64,000 nucleotides of DNA from Yamagishiella unicocca (taxonomy: Eukaryota; Chlorophyta; Chlorophyceae; Chlamydomonadales; Volvocaceae), in the NCBI GenBank assembly GCA_003116995.1, contig BDSL01000184.1:1-64000 (forward strand), read 5' to 3'. The notes beneath the pieces were generated by a model. That model searched no databases. It saw nothing but the letters and a program-made list of their open reading frames with translations, and was not told where the DNA came from. The stretch's first letter is position 1. Each line of letters begins with the position of its first letter. The translations under genes and the position numbers were made by a program. Below, in pieces: positions 58,301-64,000 of the stretch.

Positions 58301-61300
58301 CACACACGCACACGCGTGCGCACCCGCCGCCGTGAAGTTGGTTTCCTCGCCCAGCGCCTGCCGTACAGCGAAGCCGCCCGCCAGCGCCACCCGGATTCGG
58401 TCCAGCATACGGCCCCTGGTCATGACGTGGTATTCCTCGTCGGTGCCTGGGGGGGGGAGGAGGGGGAAGGGGAAGGGGAAGGGGGGGTGAATGCGTGTGT
58501 TTCGATAGCCAGGGAGGAAGGAGGGGGGGCTACTTCCCTTCCCCAGGTGCGGGGCTCCCGCAAATCCGCGCCCACTGACTCCCCCTCCCCCAGTCCTCGT
58601 CGCAACCCCTCCACGCCCCAAGCCCCCCCCCCCACACACACCTAGCTTACAACCGTAGGTACACCATCTCCGCCTGCTGGCAGCACCTACCCCCAACGGT
58701 TCTGTCCTGTAACCCCCCTCTCACCCCTCCAATGTCGAGTCAACGGTTCTGTTCTGTAACCCCCCTCTCACCCCTCTGGAACATGGTCCTGCTGTAGGCC
58801 CGGCCCTTGGGCTGGATGGAGACCCGCTCCACCATCTCCACGCGGCCGTACCGCTCCCGCAGCACCCCCGCCACCAGCGCGATGCCGACCTGGGGGCAGT
58901 TGGGAGTTGGTGCATGGCAGTTGGGTGGTTGGGGGTGTTGAGGAGGTTGGGTGGTTGGGGCGGGGCAGCAGAGGGAGGGACAAGTTGGCGGCAGGGGTCT
59001 TTGGAGTCAAGGGAGGGGCCGAGGGAGGGAGGGGATTCAGCCCCCGGAGGGAGCCGACTTGGGTGGTTGTCGCCACTATTAGGGGACCGAGTGTGCTCAT
59101 CTGTCATGATGTGCTGACAAGGGACACCTCTCCTCTCCGAAACCACCCCTCCGAAACCACCCCGCCGTCCGCACCTCCGAAACCGCCCCTCCGAAACCAC
59201 CCCGACGGCCGCACCTCCTTGGCCGCGAAGCACAGCACCGGCAGCTTGTGGGTGGTGGGCAGCGCGGGCCGGACCTCGCCCTGCAAGGGGGGGATGGGGC
59301 GGGATGGGGGGGGGTATGAGAGGAAACCCGTAGGTTGCAGGGAGGGGGGGAGGCGGTTAGGGCGAGCGCGGGAGCGCACTGGGGGTGATTGCCAGGGGCC
59401 GGGAGGTGATTGTCAGGGGCCGGGGGGTGATTGTCAGGGGCCGGGGGGTGATTGTCAGGGGCCGGGGAGCAGCCAAGCGGGCAGGACAGGGGCATAACCT
59501 CACCCCACCCCCACCGCGCCCATTGCCCCCACAGCTCTGCGCTCAATACCCACCTACCCAGAACCCAACCAACCGCCACCCACCTGCCAAACTGCCAATC
59601 CACCCCCCCGCCGCCACCCGCCCCCCACCTGCTCTCTCCTCCCAATCCCTGCACCCCGCACCCTCTTAACACGTCCTCCAGACTCATCAGCTGTCCCCGC
59701 TAGCACACACTGTCGATTCGTCTCCTCCCCCTACATCGTTTCCGCGGGCTTCTTCTCTATCCCCCTCAAACCTCCCCCCTCACCTCCGCTTCCTATGTCG
59801 GGTCTTCTACGCCATCCCCTACCACGGGATTCCCCCTCCCCCCTAACAAAACACACACCTGGGTGCTCCTGTCCACCCTCTCACCCTCCGTTTCCTATGT
59901 CGTGTAACCGGGTCTTCTCCCACTCTCCCCCCTCCCAAACAAAACACACACCTGGGTGAACCTGTCCACACCCGCGTAGATGTCCCGCGCTGTCAGCACC
60001 GTCCGGTTGTCGCGCACCGCCGTCATGGCCGCCTCGTTGACAATGTTGGCCAGGTCGGCGCCCACCAGCCCCGGCAGGTCGCGAGCCAGCTGAAGCAGGT
60101 CCACGTCGGGGGCGATCTAGGGAGGGAGGGGGGGAAGGGACCCCGGGGGTGGCATAAAAAACCGGTTAGAACAGTAGTTTTGAGGTGCATGCTGGAGGGG
60201 GTTCGAGGAAGACCCGTGGATGCCCGAAAAAACCGTTTAGGACAGACGTTTTGAGATGCATGCTGGGGGGTGAAGGGACCCCGGGGGTGGCATAAAGCCC
60301 GGTTAGGAACCCGGGTGGGAGGAGGGGGGCGGGGAGGTATGAGTGGAGACCCGTGGGTCGGCGGTGGCTAGGAAAACCGGGGCCCGGGGGGGTTCGAGGA
60401 AGACCCGTGGATGCGAGAAACGGCTTTTTACTCGGACACGGGTTTTCCTCATCCCGCCCCCCCCACCCCCCCACATGGTTATGCATCCACTACACTTCCC
60501 ATGTAGAGTGGGAAACGGTTCTTTTATGTACCCCCCTCCCCCCCCCCAACACACAAATGGCTCCGACCCCTCCCCCCGGCTGCTCTTCGCGCATTTTCTT
60601 TACACTCCCCCCCCCCGGCTGCTCTTCGCGCATTTTCTTTACACTCCCCCCCCCCCGGCTCCTCTTCGCGCATTTTCTTAAACCCCCCCCCCGGCTCCAC
60701 CTGCTTGTTTCTGAGGTGCAGGTTCAGGATCTCGAACCGCCCCTCCGTGTCGGGTTTGGGCATCCGGATCTTGCGGTCGAAGCGGCCAGGACGCATCAGG
60801 GCCGGGTCCAGCAGGTCGGCCCTGTCGTACGTGTCGTACGGGTGCGTCGCAGCAACCAGAGGGGGGGGGTGAGGGGGGGGAGGCGATGGGGGAGGAGTGA
60901 AACACAGGCCCCACCGTACGGGTGTACGTACACGGCGTGTGTTTTAGGTGTTCGCGGGCGGGGGGATTCGAGGAAGACCCGTGGATGCGAGAAAAAACGT
61001 TTAGAAAAGACGTTTGCAGATGCATGCTGGAGAATTGGCGTGAGGAGACGGAAGCCGAAGGTCGGATGTCGACCTGTGGCGGCTAAGTTAAATCGGCGGA
61101 GGCGAGACGAAAGGAAGCGAGGACACCGTGCGACGCACGGAAACGTTTCGCGAAACCGGTTGGTGGGTTTTTTTTTAAACGTGAGAAGACCCGGCTACAC
61201 GGCATGGGCAGTGTGGCTGGCGCACAGTCTTTGGACGCATAAACGCACATTCGGGCGCGGGGGGCAATGGGGAGCTCGGGCGCTCTTGTGCCAGGTGGTG

Positions 61301-63856
61301 GATTGAGGGGTGACGGCCCATGGGGAGTGAGCGCCAGTGACGCCAAGGCCTCCTAACTCCTCTGACTGACGCTCCTTAGAACGACACAACCCACGTTTGA
61401 ATGAATCAGCTGAATACCGTATTCCCCCTTCCAAGAATGCGAGCGCCGTCTTCCTCCCCCCGGCCTCCGCCCCCCTGGCCGGTCCCCCCCCGACGCGGTT
61501 TTCCTTGCCATTCCCCCCCTGCCCCCTCCTGGCCCCCCCGCTTTGCCTCCCCCCCTGCCCCCCCCCCGCTCCGGTTTTTACAACCCCCCCGCTCTTGCCT
61601 GTTTGTGGCCCCCAGGAACACCACCCCGGTGTCCGGAGTGAAGCCGTCCATCTCCGTGAGCAGCTGGTTGAGGGTCTGCTCGCGCTCCTCGTTGGTCTTG
61701 GCGGAGTCTGAGCAGCGGGCGAAGAGGCGGGGGGGGGCGGGGGAGGCGGGAGGGAGGCGGGAGGGGGGCCACATACAGACCCCGTTACTCGAGGCGGGTG
61801 GGGGGAATGAGAGGAAACCCCTGGGTCGGCACGTAAAAGTGACCCAGATTACCCTGGGGCGGGGCCTAGGGCTGGGTGCGTGGTAAGGGGAGCCAGGGCG
61901 GCTTGGCGGCAGGAGGATGCCGTGTGGCGCATTACGTGGTGCGGTCGGGCCGCTGGGAGCGTGCGACGAAGTTGGCGCCGTCGGTCGTACGACTGCCGTA
62001 CGCGCAGCTGGTCGCGGAGCAGTCGCGAACGTCATCGGGGCTGCCCGCCCTCACCCCCTGGAACCAGCAACCGGGCCAATCCACAAACCCCGCTGCCCCT
62101 ACACCCCCGCCCCCACCCTCACCTCCAGCGTTGACCCCCCCTTCCCTACCCATATCCATACCCTCGCCCACACAGCCCCGCCCCCAAAACCAAGGCCCCC
62201 CGTCTCGCCCCCCCCCCCCCGTCCGACGACCATGCGCCAACTATCCTGTCCCGTTGCGTAAAACGGTTTTTATACCACCCCCCCGTCCATCCCCCTATCC
62301 TTACTCCCGCCCCCTACCGAGTGTTCTCGCCACTCCCCCTATCCTCCCCTCCCCCGGGTTTCATATTACGACCTTCGGCTTTCGTATCCCCAACCCAGTT
62401 CTCCCGCATGCATCTCAAAACTTCTGTTTTAAACGATTTTTTTTCGGACATCCACGGGTTTCCCTCGAACCCCCGGGTTTTCCTCGATTACCCCCCCCCC
62501 CGGCCCCGCACCGTTCTCCGCCCGCCTCAGCCCCAGCGCATCGATCTCGTCCACAAAGATGATACACGGCGCCGTGGCCCGGGCCCTCTTGAACAGGTCC
62601 CTCACTCGCGCAGCCCCCAGTCCCACGATGCCCTCCGTGAACTCAGTGCCGCTCATCTGGTAGAACGGCACCATGGCTTCACCCGCGAGCGCCTTGGCGA
62701 GGAGCGTCTTGCCCGTACCTGCGTCGTACACGAGGGGTTTCGTACGCGGGATTGGAACCCTGATCCGGATCGGGGTGCGTGTGTGGAAGGGGGGGAGGGG
62801 ATAGGGTGGTGGTGGTGGTGGCGGTGGGGACTGGGTGTTGCGGCGGGAGGGCCGCCTCGGTTGCTGGGTCGGTTGTCGGTTGCTGCGTCGGTTGTCGGTT
62901 GCGGGCGGCTGGCTCTCGTTGCCGGCAACCCGGCGGCATATCACCCACATCAGTTATTAACATGTGGTGAACTTCCCGTTTCCTGATTCCCCCACGCCCC
63001 TTTTCGTACACGGGTTTTCCTTGAACCCCCCCCCCAACCCAGTTCTCCAGCATGCATCTCAAAACTTCTGTTTTAAACGGTTTTTCCTGACATCCACGGG
63101 TTTCCCTCGAACCCCCCCGGCACCCACCCGGGTCTCCCTCCAGCAAGATGCCCTTGGGCGGACGAGCGCCCAGCTTGGAGAACGCCCCAGGGTCTTTCAA
63201 AAACTGCAGTACCACGACAGTACGACAGTACGACAGTACGGGGAAGTCAGGCACATGTCTTTATTCACTGACGCCCGAGTGACCAACGGCAGGCAGTTGA
63301 CGAGCAACGACACACCCCTTATCGCCCCGGACGCCTCCCACATCCCGGTGGACGCCCCTGCTGACGACGCCCTCTCCCTCGTAACAAAATAGAGCTCTGC
63401 GCTCTGCCTGGAGAGAATTGAACCCGTCCAGAGCCCAGGTCGTCAAACAGGGGAGCCCTCACACAGGATCGCCCCTACGAGCTAACGAGGGAACCCAAAC
63501 CCTAAAACCCCTTGCCCCTCCCTCCCGCTCCCGCCCTCCCATGCCCGCCCTCCCGCTCCCGTGCCTCTCCCCCGGCCGCCCACCTTAAAACTCCCCCCCA
63601 CTTTCCCCCACATCTAGCACGTTTCCCAAGTCGGTTTTGCTAGTTTTTCGAGTGCCGACCTTCGCGTTTTCCCGCACCGGTTCGAATCCCACCCCCCGCA
63701 CGCACCTCCACCACCTCCACCACCTCCGACAGGATGGGCCCCAGACCCGCCACGTCGGAGAACTCCACCCCCGTAAGGCCCTCCTTGCGCGCCTCCGATT
63801 TGGACCGGGCGAACTCCATGGCGGCACCAGGGTCCTCCTCCAGCGTCCGGATGTCG
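55354..63856 (-). CDS. FtsH-like AAA ATPase with degenerate M41 protease domain (FtsHi type), 5' end outside window
   Basis: FtsH proteins are membrane-bound hexameric AAA proteases; FtsHi forms lack the zinc site and in plants act in plastid biogenesis and protein import. Exons, 5' to 3': 63856-63706, 63203-63128, 62718-62512, 61707-61599, 60821-60701, 60116-59952, 59280-59215, 58889-58772, 58446-58324, 57942-57812, 57313-57204, 56657-56561, 56056-55923, 55489-55354. Phases agree throughout and give 580 residues. Visible in order: FSDVAGLG, Walker A (EGDPGTGKT), Walker B ([12 protein letters not shown]), [16 protein letters not shown], sensor GATNR, arginine-finger region [18 protein letters not shown], then the M41 part. 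The HEAGH motif reads KEVGI across the 59280-59215/58889 junction: both His are lost and the Glu is kept. The Asp of the third zinc position (FTAADIKRAT) is kept. All but one intron are GT-AG; that after GATNR starts GC. N-terminal transit and membrane segments lie beyond the window. Confidence 0.88.
55533..55556. repeat. GT dinucleotide microsatellite
   Basis: About ten GT units in the last intron of the FtsH-like gene. Confidence 0.8.
56298..56388. repeat. TGGG/GGTG microsatellite, about 22 units
   Basis: Uninterrupted GGGTGGGT run in an intron of the FtsH-like gene, capable in principle of forming G-quadruplexes on the plus strand. A family A element follows immediately. Confidence 0.85.
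56387..56442 (+). repeat. Family A element after the TGGG run
   Basis: Forward copy directly following the GGTG microsatellite; truncated after GACGTTTCGACACG. A weaker copy lies at about 56130-56170. Both are in the FtsH-like gene intron before exon 56056. Confidence 0.65.
56997..57063 (+). repeat. Family A element, complete short form
   Basis: TTTCGAGGAAGACCCCTGGA through ATGTATGCTGGAGG, in the intron between the 57204-57313 and 56561-56657 exons. A 17-bp left-end fragment also sits at about 56763. Confidence 0.75.
58197..58260 (+). repeat. Family A element, complete short form
   Basis: Forward copy in the intron between the exons at 58324-58446 and 57812-57942. Confidence 0.75.
59395..59470. 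repeat. About 20-bp tandem repeat, four copies
   Basis: CAGGGGCCGGGAGGTGATTG-type unit repeated four times in the intron 59281-59951. Confidence 0.8.
60165..60430 (+). repeat. Cluster of three family A elements
   Basis: A 3' fragment (about 60165-60196), a complete copy (60202-60266) and a 5' part (about 60390-60425), separated by two copies of ACCCCGGGGGTGGCATAAA. This local multiplication suggests tandem duplication of the element with its flank. Confidence 0.7.
60560..60690. repeat. About 45-bp tandem repeat abutting a splice donor, three copies
   Basis: CCCCGGCTGCTCTTCGCGCA with TTTTCTTTACACTCCCC, repeated three times just inside the intron that begins at 60700. Confidence 0.8.
60967..61084 (+). 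repeat. Family A element, long form
   Basis: Forward counterpart of the long copies at 36137 and 39101: the core, then GGAGAATTGGCGTGAGGAG, then GGTCGGATGTCGACC and GGCGGCTAAGTT. Confidence 0.72.
62366..62470 (-). repeat. Family A element, reverse
   Basis: Reverse copy with TTACGACCTTCGGCTTTCG at the outer end, in the intron following the Walker A/B exon (62512-62718). Confidence 0.68.
63005..63113 (-). repeat. Family A element, reverse, partly doubled
   Basis: Complete reverse short form at 63045-63113, preceded by an extra CGTACACGGGTTTTCCTTG end fragment. Confidence 0.68.
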
Positions 63857-64000
63857 CTGTGTGTTTTATATTTGGGGGGGGGGGAGGGTTCGGGGGGGGG
63901 GCGGCATAAAAACCGGTTACACGGGGGGGTGGGGGCCTGGCGTACAAACCGGTTACACGAGGGTCCGGGGGGGGGCGGGGGAGGGCGAGCGAACCCCGTT

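Larger units (their letters stand above)
55354..59280 (-). other. Inactive M41 peptidase-like part and C-terminal extension
   Basis: Eight exons. Blocks: [96 protein letters not shown], an extra acidic/aromatic insert ([20 protein letters not shown]), [37 protein letters not shown], and a charged tail ([20 protein letters not shown]) ending at the stop 55354-55356. The insert replaces the loop that normally carries the EF.G...S motif. Confidence 0.85.
59952..63856 (-). other. AAA ATPase part of the FtsH-like protein
   Basis: Six exons. The Walker A loop has GDPGTGKT instead of GPPGTGKT, which keeps all nucleotide-binding residues. The pore segment reads [20 protein letters not shown], with Ile where the FVG pore Phe is usual. 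Walker B DEIDALG and Arg finger are intact, so ATPase activity is expected. The second-region helix bundle reads [20 protein letters not shown]. Confidence 0.88.

Noticed and set aside
61926..62045. Possible extra FtsH-like exon ([19 protein letters not shown])
   Set aside because: Joining 62512 directly to 61707 gives the expected [24 protein letters not shown] order in phase, so this stretch is intron.
63676..63692. tRNA-like B box (GGTTCGAATCCC)
   Set aside because: No matching A box, acceptor stem or T stem around it; it overlaps the donor side of an FtsH-like intron. A similar hint at 63400-63470 also fails to fold.

Overview
The window reads as nuclear DNA of a volvocine green alga (Chlamydomonadales: Chlamydomonas, Gonium, Volvox and relatives). 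The grounds are a pherophorin extracellular-matrix gene, a very large algal-type class III nucleotide cyclase, a plastid-type FtsH-like gene, many short GT-AG introns (120-1,100 bp) in very GC-rich DNA, and interstitial copies of the algal telomere-type repeat TTTTAGGG. I see no bacterial or organellar features.

Layout. All three genes I can support are on the minus strand, so each begins at a high coordinate. (1) 1-24513: a modular pherophorin with a signal peptide and at least four pherophorin domains, alternating with hydroxyproline-rich rods. The last visible rod runs into a >16 kb minisatellite (about 81-bp units, then about 108-bp units near 16.5-17.1 kb) that continues past the window start. 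Part of the gene is a near-identical 2.2 kb tandem duplication. (2) 24514-32731: about 8 kb of markedly lower-GC intergenic DNA with no gene I can support; it holds a 26-bp inverted repeat and short duplications. (3) 32732-52890: a cyclase gene of 23 proposed exons whose phases all agree (about 2,670 residues). It has a signal peptide, an extracellular solute-binding-protein-like domain, one membrane segment, and two cyclase homology halves carrying complementary active-site residues. (4) 52891-55353: a second low-GC intergenic stretch. (5) 55354-63856 and beyond the window end: an FtsH-like AAA/M41 gene in which the zinc motif HEAGH is replaced by KEVGI, so probably a proteolytically inactive FtsHi.

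The three genes act in different places: extracellular matrix, plasma-membrane signalling and chloroplast. I see no operon-like or pathway link beyond co-orientation. They share the repeats in their introns. A dispersed element of about 65-130 bp occurs about twenty times between 23 and 63 kb in both orientations, and several introns hold their own minisatellites.

Limits. Exon boundaries were found by eye from splice motifs, reading phase and family similarity, and may be off by a base where homopolymers are long. Homopolymer-length variation in the G-rich array makes its reading frame unreliable.
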